This document shows, piece by piece, positions 18,077 through 25,064 of a stretch of 53,330 bases of DNA (position 1 is its first letter; each line of letters opens with the position of its first letter). Both the position numbers and the translations under genes were made by a program. Source of the DNA: Bacteroidales bacterium UBA6248. GTDB taxonomy: Bacteria; Bacteroidota; Bacteroidia; Bacteroidales; Lentimicrobiaceae. The notes under the pieces were generated by a model, which made no database searches, was not told where the DNA came from, and saw only the letters and a list, made by a program, of their open reading frames with translations. The stretch covers positions 1 through 53,330 of the forward strand of contig DJVU01000053.1 in the NCBI GenBank assembly GCA_002441345.1, given 5' to 3'.

Positions 18077-19252
18077 TTACATCCTGCGATAGTTGTGCGT
18101 GAGGTTGTATACATCCTCAATAATCTGAGCGTCAATATCGGTAAACTCCAGATTTCTGCGGGCGTACATGCCTTTGGCAACTTCAATGGCCTTTTTGGGC
18201 AGGAACGTTGAGAAGCCGGCGACACCGCCCCATTTGAATGAGGAAACAAAATTACGCTGATAGCCTGAGCCAAAGATATTTGAGCTGACTCCTACAACCG
18301 TAGCGGTATTAAACATGGTATTGATTCCGCATTTGGAATGATCTCCCATAATTAGTCCGCAGAACTGCAGCCCGGTATCTATGAATGCTTCGTCGGGATA
18401 GTTCCAGATTTTAACGTTGTCGTAAGTATTTTTCAGGTTCGATGTATTGGTATCGGCTCCCAGGTTGCACCATTCTGCAATTACCGAATGCCCCATAAAT
18501 CCATCGTGTGCTTTGTTGGAATACCCGAAGATCACAGAGTTATTGACCTCCCCTCCCACTTTTGAGTGCGGTCCGATGGTTGTTCCGCCATAAATTTTTG
18601 CACCCATTTTTACGGTTGCATTGTTGCAGAGTGCAAAAGGTCCGCGTATATTCGAGCCTTCCATCACAACGGCATCTTTCCCGATGTAGACAGGTCCGTC
18701 GGTTGCATTCAGAGTGGAAGCCAGTACCTGTGCACCTTCTTCAATAAAGATATTTCCGGGATTTATTGCGATACAGTGTTCCGGAACGGGCATCGATTTA
18801 CGACCGGCGACAATAAGTTCAAAATCCTCTTTAATAGCTTGAGAATTACGAGAATAGATATCCCAGGTGTTATTAATGTCGAGAAATCCGGTACTGATTT
18901 CAATTTCCTTTGACTGACCGGTAGGTTTTTCAAAATCGGATTCACCGACATGCATGGCAACAACGGTTTCGCCTTTTACCAATACTTCTCCCGGATTAAG
19001 TTTGCCGATTTCATGAACAAGTTCACGGTTAGGGCAAATGGCTCCGTTGATGATTATATTTTCCTTTTCCTTGATGAGAGGAAATTTTCCCGATAGATAG
19101 GTTTCAGTGAGGGTAGATGTCTTTGCATTCAGGTAATGCTCCCATTTTTCACGTATGGTAAGAATGCCAAACCTGATATCTGCAACAGGACGCATAAACG
19201 TAAGGGGAAGCAGGTTGTCGCGCCTGGCTTCATCAAACAAAACATAATTCAT
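18077..19252 (-). CDS. Alternative GlmU-family protein (nucleotidyltransferase-like plus left-handed beta-helix)
   Basis: Starting at the ATG at 19252 the protein is 391 residues and begins MNYVLFDEARRDNLLPLT, as Bacteroidota homologs do. A frame start at 19288 falls inside the -7 element. The N-terminal half resembles a degenerate sugar nucleotidyltransferase ('LLPLTFMRPVADIRFGILTI', 'IINGAICPN'), but the classic GxGTRxxP loop of GlmU is absent. The C-terminal half has hexapeptide turns ('VYIGKDAVVMEGSNIRG', 'GAKIYGGTTIGPHSKVGGEV') forming a left-handed beta-helix. This matches the TIGR03991 'alt_bact_glmU' type, thought to contribute to UDP-GlcNAc synthesis, though biochemical proof is limited. 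It is single-gene, with its own promoter and terminator. Confidence 0.9.
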   Translation of the reverse strand: MNYVLFDEARRDNLLPLTFMRPVADIRFGILTIREKWEHYLNAKTSTLTETYLSGKFPLIKEKENIIINGAICPNRELVHEIGKLNPGEVLVKGETVVAMHVGESDFEKPTGQSKEIEISTGFLDINNTWDIYSRNSQAIKEDFELIVAGRKSMPVPEHCIAINPGNIFIEEGAQVLASTLNATDGPVYIGKDAVVMEGSNIRGPFALCNNATVKMGAKIYGGTTIGPHSKVGGEVNNSVIFGYSNKAHDGFMGHSVIAEWCNLGADTNTSNLKNTYDNVKIWNYPDEAFIDTGLQFCGLIMGDHSKCGINTMFNTATVVGVSSNIFGSGYQRNFVSSFKWGGVAGFSTFLPKKAIEVAKGMYARRNLEFTDIDAQIIEDVYNLTHNYRRM

Positions 19253-19285
19253 ATATCGAACTTTTAACTTGTATAAAAACAGCTT

Positions 19286-19293
19286 CAAAAGTA
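19286..19293 (-). promoter_or_regulatory. -7 element for the GlmU-like gene
   Basis: The minus strand reads TACTTTTG, a perfect TAnnTTTG, 33 bases before the ATG at 19252. It overlaps the alternative start at 19288, which supports the later one. Confidence 0.6.
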
Positions 19294-19296
19294 ACG

Positions 19297-19322
19297 AAAA
19301 AAGCCCTTTGGTCGAAAGGGCT
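19297..19322 (-). terminator. Rho-independent terminator after rpmE2
   Basis: An 8-bp perfect stem AGCCCTTT/AAAGGGCT (19302-19309 with 19315-19322) has a 5-base loop and a U run in the minus direction (plus-strand A-run 19297-19302). It lies 34 bases beyond the rpmE2 stop and partly overlaps the upstream region of the GlmU-like gene. Confidence 0.88.
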
Positions 19323-19356
19323 GCTCAAATCTTTTTAACAACAGTCTGCTGATAAC

Positions 19357-19629
19357 TTATTCAGCCTTATTTCTGTTCTCGAAATGCTTCTGATACTTGG
19401 TCTTAAACTTGTCAACACGTCCGGCTGTGTCAATAAGCTTAATCTTACCAGTGTAAAAAGGATGAGATGTATTGGAAATCTCAAGCTTCACCAGTGGATA
19501 TTCCTTTCCATCTTCCCAAACAATAGTATCTTTGGTGGCAACCGTTGATTTCGTAATGAATGTGTAATCATTCGACATGTCTTTGAATACCACCATTCTG
19601 TAATCCTTGGGATGAATGTCTTTCTTCAT
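19357..19629 (-). CDS. rpmE2: 50S ribosomal protein L31, type B
   Basis: This 90-residue protein begins MKKDIHPKDYRMVVFKD and contains 'SHPFYTGKIKLIDTAGRVDKF', the signature of L31. It has no CxxC zinc motif, so it is the type B (zinc-free) form that Bacteroidota use as their main or only L31. It sits at the central protuberance of the large subunit and bridges to the small subunit. The gene is monocistronic, with a well-formed promoter (19721-19752) and a terminator (19297-19322). The roughly 85-base leader could hold an autoregulatory structure, but I see no convincing one. Confidence 0.97.
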   Translation of the reverse strand: MKKDIHPKDYRMVVFKDMSNDYTFITKSTVATKDTIVWEDGKEYPLVKLEISNTSHPFYTGKIKLIDTAGRVDKFKTKYQKHFENRNKAE

Positions 19630-19720
19630 GAGTCTTTATGGTTTAATTTTCCCGGTTCCGGTATTTAACTTTCTGAAGGCTTTTTTATCTGGTAATAAAG
19701 TCCTTCATTTTTTGGGACTG

Positions 19721-19752
19721 CAAAAGTAAAAACTATTTTCTTAATTGCCAAA
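19721..19752 (-). promoter_or_regulatory. Promoter for rpmE2
   Basis: On the minus strand TTTG (19752-19749), a 20-base spacer and TACTTTTG (19728-19721) match both Bacteroidota elements exactly (TTTG at -33, TAnnTTTG at -7). The predicted leader before the ATG at 19629 is about 85 bases. Confidence 0.75.
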
Positions 19753-19780
19753 AAATCCGGAACTTATTTTATCAACAGTA

Positions 19781-20812
19781 TTATTCACATCCCTCCGGAC
19801 TTTGATACAGAAATTTTCCAAGCATTTCAAAGCGTTTTTTCAGCATACCTTCAAAGGGATTCTGCCCCCACCGGCCATCGGTATCCGGACCAGACAATTT
19901 AAAGTCCGGGCTATTTATTTCATCCGGTTTATAAAAACTGTAATGCAGAACGGCCAGCCTGCCCCTGAAGGATTCATTCGTTGTAAGCAACAAGTGCCCG
20001 GTATCGGTATGCATATGACCGCCCGTCAGCAATGCAGCTTTACTGTATTCATAATGATTAAAATAGCCAGCATGTAACGCCTGCCAGCGGTATCTTTCCA
20101 TCTCTTCCAGCAAGGGGTTAAAATCGTAACCTTCCGGCACCAGAATGCTGCGCACATTCCATGGTGTCCGGCCAAAGAAAGCGCACACCCTATCAGCCAC
20201 CCGGCTCAGATCCTGACCGGTTTCATTTCCGCTCAGTATAATCGTTGTGAAGCCCGGCTCCGATAGATCAAGCAGCCTGTGGCCAGACAAATACCCGATA
20301 CCGGCCTTGCTGAGTGGACTGCCGTAATTCACAATTGCATCAAACCGTGGCAGCGGGTTGGTCGTAAACGAAAGCAATTGCTCCAAATCGTTCAGGTATG
20401 ACTTCGCAAGGCGGGTTATTAATCCGGCCTGCTTCCTGTTTTCTTCTGTGATATTTACCACACACCGGTATCCTGCACACAGGGCCGCAATTATCCCTTC
20501 CGCACCCTCAAACGGCATCAGCGGACGAAGTCGAAAAGCAAGCACACGGCTGCCGGAAGGTTTTATCCGCGGGAGCTTTTCGGGATCGAACCCCATAAGC
20601 AGGCTTGCCAGCATTCCAAGTGCAAGACAATTGTCGCCACGCACAAACCAGCGGTTGCCGGTATCCTCCTGTTCCAGAAAATGCTTTACTTCATTCACTG
20701 TCAACGGATTGTGCAAACCGGAATGCACCCGCTCCGGCTTTTCCAGCGCATGCATCAGATCTGCTGCCATTGCCTGTATGTCCGCTTTGCAGACATCGTA
20801 TCTACTAATCAT
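19781..20812 (-). CDS. LuxC/acyl-CoA-reductase-like protein, probably lacking the catalytic cysteine
   Basis: The 343-residue cytoplasmic protein has the order of segments I associate with the acyl-CoA reductase (LuxC) family of Bacteroidota. These are 'NRWFVRGDNCLALG' near residue 53, a 'PLMPFEGAEGIIAALCAGY' nucleotide-binding-like segment (97-115), 'FDAIVNYGS' (157-165), 'TTIILSGNETGQDL' (189-202) and 'NVRSILVPEGYDFNPLL' (219-235). In the homologs I remember, the segment before this last motif reads like 'YFGLGCRNVSK'; here it is 'FFGRTPWNVRS' (212-222), so proline replaces the cysteine. LuxC enzymes use a cysteine to form an acyl-enzyme, so activity may be lost. In related genomes this family lies close to serC, as here. 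Homology is inferred from motifs only. Confidence 0.7.
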   Translation of the reverse strand: MISRYDVCKADIQAMAADLMHALEKPERVHSGLHNPLTVNEVKHFLEQEDTGNRWFVRGDNCLALGMLASLLMGFDPEKLPRIKPSGSRVLAFRLRPLMPFEGAEGIIAALCAGYRCVVNITEENRKQAGLITRLAKSYLNDLEQLLSFTTNPLPRFDAIVNYGSPLSKAGIGYLSGHRLLDLSEPGFTTIILSGNETGQDLSRVADRVCAFFGRTPWNVRSILVPEGYDFNPLLEEMERYRWQALHAGYFNHYEYSKAALLTGGHMHTDTGHLLLTTNESFRGRLAVLHYSFYKPDEINSPDFKLSGPDTDGRWGQNPFEGMLKKRFEMLGKFLYQSPEGCE

Positions 20813-20820
20813 GAAAGCAT

Positions 20821-20828
20821 TATATTTG
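20821..20828 (+). promoter_or_regulatory. -7 element for the secreted protein gene at 20906
   Basis: TATATTTG is a perfect TAnnTTTG. The predicted start point near 20835 lies within the -7 element of the divergent gene, so the two core promoters overlap. Confidence 0.5.
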
Positions 20829-20831
20829 TTG

Positions 20832-20839
20832 CAAAGTTA
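20832..20839 (-). promoter_or_regulatory. -7 element for the acyl-CoA-reductase-like gene
   Basis: The minus strand reads TAACTTTG, a perfect TAnnTTTG, 19 bases before the ATG at 20812. It overlaps the initiation region of the opposing promoter at 20821-20828. Confidence 0.5.
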
Positions 20840-20905
20840 AAAGATCAGACAATGTTACGCACCGGTTTTCGTTTTAGAACCGATACACGATCAACCCTTG
20901 CAAAG

Positions 20906-21847
20906 ATGCGCGCCATTATACTTGTTATGCTTCTGCTTGCTCTTACTCCGGTTCTTGTTGCCCAGCAACCCTCTGCTGCAGCAAAAAAGGAATCGGAGCT
21001 GAGATCTTTGCTCGAAAAATCACGTACTGCAAAGGACGATTCTCTCCGGCTCGCCCTGAACAAACAGTTTTTTGAAGAGCTGTTGATGATGCTGCAGACC
21101 GGGAACACATTTGCACATCCGTTTGATTCATTGAATATAGGTAAAATTGAAGCTCCGGATAAGTCGTTCAGAATGTTTAACTGGAACATACAGCAGAACA
21201 ACGGAAAGAACATTTATTATCTGATTATCAAACACTCGCAAAGCGGACATGTAACTGCTCTAAATCCGGTAGAGGCCAGAGAAGTACTTTCCGATACCGA
21301 AATATTCCGCAACGGCGAATGGCCCGGAGGGCTGTATTATAAGATAATCCAGCGCAAGGAAGCGGGACTCCGGGGCTATACCCTTCTGAGCTGGGACGGC
21401 TTCAGCCGCAGAACAAGCAGGAAGTCCATTGACTTCCTTGAATTTGACAGCGAGGGAATGCCGGTATTCGGTTCACCTAAATTTAAAACGAAAGAGGGCA
21501 TAAAGAACCGTGTCATTTCCGAATACTCGTCAGAGGCCACCTTTACCCAATCGTACGACCGGCAGAAAATTACGTTGTATAATGTGAGGAAGTCGCAGCG
21601 AAAGGTTGACGATGAAGTGATTGTACTCGACCGACTGGTTCCGCTCAACGAATCGCTTGAAGGACAGCGGTGGGCTTACGTACCTGCCGGCAATATTTAC
21701 GATGCATACGTGGTATTCAGAAACCAGTGGACGTTTGTTGAAGACATTTCACCCCGCAATCCTGCCGTACCGGGCAAGCCATCCAGCAGCCGTAAAAAAC
21801 CCGAACAGGGTCTTATACCTTCCGGCAAATCAAAAGTAGGCAGGTAA
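20906..21847 (+). CDS. Secreted protein of unknown function
   Basis: The ATG at 20906 gives 313 residues with a textbook signal peptide (MRAIILVMLLLALTPVLVAQ, cleaved near residue 20). An ATG at 20852 would add 18 residues rich in Arg and Thr; it is possible but spoils the signal. Starts further upstream lie within the divergent gene and can be dismissed. The mature part has an N-terminal charged helix region, then strands such as 'FRMFNWNIQQNNGKNIYYLII', 'YTLLSWDGFSRRTSRKSIDFLEF' and 'KITLYNVRKSQRKVDDEVIVLDRLVPL'. It ends in a Pro/Ser/Lys-rich tail. I do not recognise a named family, though similar proteins may be common near serC in Bacteroidales. It is likely periplasmic, since no lipobox or sorting tail is seen. 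Confidence 0.8.
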   Translation: MRAIILVMLLLALTPVLVAQQPSAAAKKESELRSLLEKSRTAKDDSLRLALNKQFFEELLMMLQTGNTFAHPFDSLNIGKIEAPDKSFRMFNWNIQQNNGKNIYYLIIKHSQSGHVTALNPVEAREVLSDTEIFRNGEWPGGLYYKIIQRKEAGLRGYTLLSWDGFSRRTSRKSIDFLEFDSEGMPVFGSPKFKTKEGIKNRVISEYSSEATFTQSYDRQKITLYNVRKSQRKVDDEVIVLDRLVPLNESLEGQRWAYVPAGNIYDAYVVFRNQWTFVEDISPRNPAVPGKPSSSRKKPEQGLIPSGKSKVGR

Positions 21848-22025
21848 ATGCGTATATTATTTACAGATTCCTGCTTTTTCTGTCCGCAAATGCTGCCGTA
21901 CCTCTGAGCGTACAGTCGCATAACCTCTTCCATGCTTGAGAAAAGCGTGAAAAACTACGGAAAAAACAACACAAATCCATCTGAATGAATCGATTAAAAT
22001 AAAGCACAAAACAATTGAACAAAGC

Positions 22026-22055
22026 TTGGGAACTCTATAAAACTTTATACCTTTG
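22026..22055 (+). promoter_or_regulatory. Promoter for serC
   Basis: TTG (22026-22028), a 19-base spacer and TACCTTTG (22048-22055) fit the Bacteroidota promoter consensus. The leader to the ATG at 22127 would be about 65 bases. The rest of the 279-base gap before serC is AT-rich with no recognisable riboswitch. Confidence 0.7.
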
Positions 22056-22126
22056 CTACAGATTTTAAGAAGGTTCTCGCGATTTTGAGGTATAAAAATC
22101 AACTATAAACTTTAACCCAAACCATC

Positions 22127-23197
22127 ATGAAAAAACACAATTTCAACGCCGGCCCCTCCATTCTTCCGCAGATAGCCATTGAGAATACGGCAAAGGCGAT
22201 TCTCGATCTGAATGGAATCGGAATGTCTATTCTTGAAATCTCGCACAGGAGCAAGGATTTTCAGGCAATCATCGATGAGGCGGTTGCTTTGTTCAAAGAA
22301 CTGCTCAACATCCCCGAAGGATATCAGGTAATCTTCCTGGGCGGAGGTGCCAGCACACAGTTTGCGATGATTCCTTTTAACCTGATGTCGAAAAAAGCCG
22401 CTTACCTGGAAACAGGCGTTTGGGCGAAGAAAGCTGCCAAGGAAGCAAAACTCTTTGGAGAAGTTAATGTTGTTGCATCATCGGCCGATAAGAACTTCAG
22501 CTACATCCCCAAAGGATTCGCAGTTCCGGAAGATGCCGATTACTTTCACATCACCACCAACAACACCATTTACGGTACTGAAATCCGTACCGATTTCGAC
22601 TGCAAGGTTCCCCTCGTAGCCGATATGTCGTCCGATATCCTGAGCCGTCCGGTGGATGTTTCAAAGTATGCCCTGATTTACGGCGGTGCCCAGAAGAATC
22701 TGGGACCTGCAGGCGTTACTTTCGTTATCGTTCGCGAAGACATCCTTGGAAAGGTAGAGCGCGCAATCCCCACCATGCTCGACTACCGCACCCACATCAA
22801 GGAAGGTTCTATGTTCAACACTCCTCCGTGTCTGCCCATCTTCACCGTAAAGGAAACCCTGAAGTGGATCAAATCGCTCGGCGGTGTTGCAGCTGTTGAA
22901 AAAATGAATATTGAGAAAGCTGAATTGCTCTACAATGCCATCGACAACAGTAAGATGTTTGTTGGAACGGCCGAAAAAGATTCACGCTCACTTATGAATA
23001 TCTGCTTTGTTATGAAAGAGCAGTATAAGGATAAGGAAGAAGCGTTCATGGAATTTGCAAAGTCACGCGGAATGGTTGGTATTAAAGGCCACCGTTCGGT
23101 TGGAGGCTTCCGGGCTTCTACCTACAATGCTCTCCCCAAAGAAAGCGTTGAAGCACTGATTGCCTGCATGCTCGACTTTGAAAAGGAAAATGCATAA
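22127..23197 (+). CDS. serC: Phosphoserine aminotransferase
   Basis: SerC converts 3-phosphohydroxypyruvate and glutamate to phosphoserine, the second step of serine synthesis, and the related step of pyridoxal phosphate synthesis where that route exists. The 356-residue length is normal. It opens with 'HNFNAGPSILP', and carries 'LGGGASTQFAMIP', 'ADMSSDILSRPVDVSKY' and the PLP-binding Lys190 in 'GGAQKNLGPAG'. 'GHRSVGGFRASTYNAL' is the expected C-terminal phosphate-binding and dimer region. It is a single-gene transcript with its own promoter and a strong terminator at 23214-23243. In many relatives serA follows directly; here the next gene is aat, so serA must lie elsewhere. Confidence 0.98.
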   Translation: MKKHNFNAGPSILPQIAIENTAKAILDLNGIGMSILEISHRSKDFQAIIDEAVALFKELLNIPEGYQVIFLGGGASTQFAMIPFNLMSKKAAYLETGVWAKKAAKEAKLFGEVNVVASSADKNFSYIPKGFAVPEDADYFHITTNNTIYGTEIRTDFDCKVPLVADMSSDILSRPVDVSKYALIYGGAQKNLGPAGVTFVIVREDILGKVERAIPTMLDYRTHIKEGSMFNTPPCLPIFTVKETLKWIKSLGGVAAVEKMNIEKAELLYNAIDNSKMFVGTAEKDSRSLMNICFVMKEQYKDKEEAFMEFAKSRGMVGIKGHRSVGGFRASTYNALPKESVEALIACMLDFEKENA

Positions 23198-23213
23198 ATA
23201 GCTTTGGTTTAAG

Positions 23214-23243
23214 AAAACCGGTCGCTTCGACCGGTTTTTTTTT
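23214..23243 (+). terminator. Rho-independent terminator after serC
   Basis: An 11-bp perfect stem (23214-23224 with 23228-23238, AAAACCGGTCG/CGACCGGTTTT) with a 3-base loop is followed by T to 23243. It lies 16 bases beyond the stop. Confidence 0.95.
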
Positions 23244-23328
23244 GTCTTCGTTAAGCGTTTCTTTTACAATGGATGCAGTCATTCCGAAAGGAGAATAGTG
23301 TAATTTTATCCCGTAAAACCGGTATCGA

Positions 23329-24036
23329 ATGGTCGACAACAAACGAGTGCCATACCTCAGGCAAGGCGATGAATTTCCCCCGGTAAGCATGAGCCGCGCC
23401 GACGGACTGCTTGCTGCAGGCGGTGACCTTGGCGTTGACCGGCTGATAGAAGCCTACAGTAACGGCATTTTTCCCTGGTACGACGAACGTACTCCCATTC
23501 TCTGGTATTCGCCTCTCAACCGTTGCCTGTTCATTCCATCCGAATTCAAAGCATCGGCAAGTCTGAGGCAAAGACTTCGGAACAATCCGTTCCATTTTAC
23601 GTTCGATGCGGATTTTGAGCAAGTTATCCATCATTGCGCGAATATAAAACGAAAGGAAGATAACGGCACCTGGATTGTTCCGGACATGACAGAAGCCTAC
23701 ATTCGTCTGCACCGTGAAGGGTACGCCCATTCGGTGGAGGTCTGGAACGGACAGCGCCTGGCCGGTGGGCTTTACGGCGTATCGCTGGGCAGAGCTTTTT
23801 TTGGAGAATCAATGTTTCATCTGGAAACCGATGCATCGAAAGCTGCACTGTATTATCTTTGCAAAGAACTTTCGGCATGGAATTTTCTGTTTATCGATGC
23901 CCAGTTAAGCACGGCCCACCTGCTCAGCCTTGGCGCCATTACCATTCCCAGGAGCCAGTATCTTGTACTGCTGAAAGATGCCCTAAGGCAGCCAAGCCTG
24001 AAAGGATCCTGGAAACAACAAATTGCGGATGACTGA
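23329..24036 (+). CDS. aat: Leucyl/phenylalanyl-tRNA--protein transferase
   Basis: Aat transfers Leu or Phe from aminoacyl-tRNA to the N-terminus of proteins starting with Arg or Lys, marking them for ClpAP/ClpS degradation. The 235-residue protein has the family hallmarks: 'GLLAAGGDLGVDRLIEAYSN', 'GIFPWYDERTPILWYSP', 'TWIVPDMTEAYIRLHREGYAHS', 'GGLYGVSLGRAFFGESMF' and 'FIDAQLSTAHLLSLGA'. All blocks needed for the GNAT-like fold are present. The stop overlaps the ATG of the deaminase gene (ATGACTGA at 24029-24036), so the two are probably translationally coupled. A TAATTTTA at 23301-23308 may be its -7 element, with one mismatch. Confidence 0.96.
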   Translation: MVDNKRVPYLRQGDEFPPVSMSRADGLLAAGGDLGVDRLIEAYSNGIFPWYDERTPILWYSPLNRCLFIPSEFKASASLRQRLRNNPFHFTFDADFEQVIHHCANIKRKEDNGTWIVPDMTEAYIRLHREGYAHSVEVWNGQRLAGGLYGVSLGRAFFGESMFHLETDASKAALYYLCKELSAWNFLFIDAQLSTAHLLSLGAITIPRSQYLVLLKDALRQPSLKGSWKQQIADD

Positions 24037-24505
24037 CCGACAAAAAGAATTTATGGCTGAAGCCATAAGACTTGCAGAAGAGAACATCGTCACCGGCAAC
24101 GGAGGCCCCTTTGGTGCCGTGGTTGTTAAAGACGGAATAATTATCGGCCGAGGCAGCAACCAGGTAACCCTGAGCAACGATCCTACGGCGCATGCCGAAA
24201 TAGTGGCAATAAGAAATGCATGTGCAGCAATTGGCATATTCCAGCTCGAGGGATGTGAAATTTACTGCTCGTGCGAGCCCTGTCCGATGTGTCTGGGAGC
24301 CATCTACTGGGCCCGCCCCGACAGGATTTTTTATGCTGCCGGCCGCAGAGATGCCGCAAATGCAGGGTTTGATGACGATTTTATTTATGATGAAATCATG
24401 GTGGAACCAGCAAAACGACGAATCCCGGCCGAACAGGTTATGCGTACCGAAGCATTAACTATTTTTAATAGCTGGGTAGCTTCTGACCGAAAAATTCCAT
24501 ATTAA
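24029..24505 (+). CDS. guaD: Guanine deaminase-type nucleoside deaminase
   Basis: The 158-residue protein starts at the ATG in the 8-base overlap with aat (a TTG two codons earlier is less likely). It is a cytidine-deaminase-fold zinc enzyme: HAE (His55, Glu57 as proton shuttle) and PCPMC (Cys85, Cys88). The spacing and the sequences 'NGGPFGAVVVKDG', 'HAEIVAIRNACAAIG' and 'CLGAIYWARPDRIFYA', with a C-terminal extension ending in '...DRKIPY', resemble Bacillus-type guanine deaminase (about 156 residues) more than tRNA adenosine deaminase TadA. It would convert guanine to xanthine and ammonia. Other purine or pterin substrates cannot be excluded. Confidence 0.88.
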   Translation: MTDRQKEFMAEAIRLAEENIVTGNGGPFGAVVVKDGIIIGRGSNQVTLSNDPTAHAEIVAIRNACAAIGIFQLEGCEIYCSCEPCPMCLGAIYWARPDRIFYAAGRRDAANAGFDDDFIYDEIMVEPAKRRIPAEQVMRTEALTIFNSWVASDRKIPY

Positions 24506-24527
24506 TCAACTTTATACTCTTTTTACA

Positions 24528-24908
24528 ATGGCTTTTGAAATCACAGGAAAACTTATTGAAAAGTTTGACATCCAAACTGTTTCTGACAAGTTCAGAAAAC
24601 GGGAATTCGTTATTGAATACCGCGAAAATCCCACTTCTTCATTTTCTGAAATGCTGAAATTCCAGCTTACCCAGGATCGCTGTGCACTTGTTGATGCATA
24701 CACCATCGGACAGGAAGTCAGGGTATGGTTCAACCTGAGGGGACGCCGCTGGGAAAAAGACGGAAGCGTTAATTATTTCACCAACCTGGAAGCATGGCGC
24801 ATGGAAAACATTGCTGCAGCTGCCCAAACCTCCCCGGCAGGAGAATTGCCCGACAGCCGTCAAAGCGATACATTCCGGGATGAAACCACAAATGATTTAC
24901 CATTCTAG
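24528..24908 (+). CDS. DUF3127 protein with single-stranded-DNA-binding-protein-like tail
   Basis: The 126-residue cytoplasmic protein begins MAFEITGKLIEKFDIQTVS and contains 'FRKREFVIEY', 'EMLKFQLTQDR', 'GQEVRVWFNLRGRRWEKDG' and 'YFTNLEAWRME', the pattern of the DUF3127 family found across Bacteroidota. The predicted fold is an OB-like beta-barrel. After a flexible Gln/Ala/Ser-rich linker the protein ends in an acidic-hydrophobic tip 'TNDLPF', much like the tip of SSB that recruits replication and repair proteins. DNA binding is inferred. It lies 22 bases after guaD and closes with a terminator at 24967-24993. Confidence 0.9.
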   Translation: MAFEITGKLIEKFDIQTVSDKFRKREFVIEYRENPTSSFSEMLKFQLTQDRCALVDAYTIGQEVRVWFNLRGRRWEKDGSVNYFTNLEAWRMENIAAAAQTSPAGELPDSRQSDTFRDETTNDLPF

Positions 24909-24966
24909 GCTGTAATAAACGGTAAGCACCGGAACATTCGGAAAACCATACGGTAAATTGACATAG

Positions 24967-24993
24967 AAACAGGAGATTGTCTCCTGTTTTTTT
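24967..24993 (+). terminator. Rho-independent terminator after the DUF3127 gene
   Basis: A 9-bp perfect stem (24967-24975 with 24981-24989, AAACAGGAG/CTCCTGTTT) and 5-base loop are followed by T to 24993. It lies 58 bases past the stop. Confidence 0.92.
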
Positions 24994-25064
24994 ATTGCCG
25001 GGAGCAAGGCATGAATAACCCTCCTGAGGTTACTGTATGCAGATCTTACGGAAAGACGGGATAA

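Noticed and set aside
21857..22102. 81-codon minus-strand open frame before serC
   Set aside because: It covers the serC promoter and has AT-rich, Cys- and Phe-rich composition typical of non-coding sequence.
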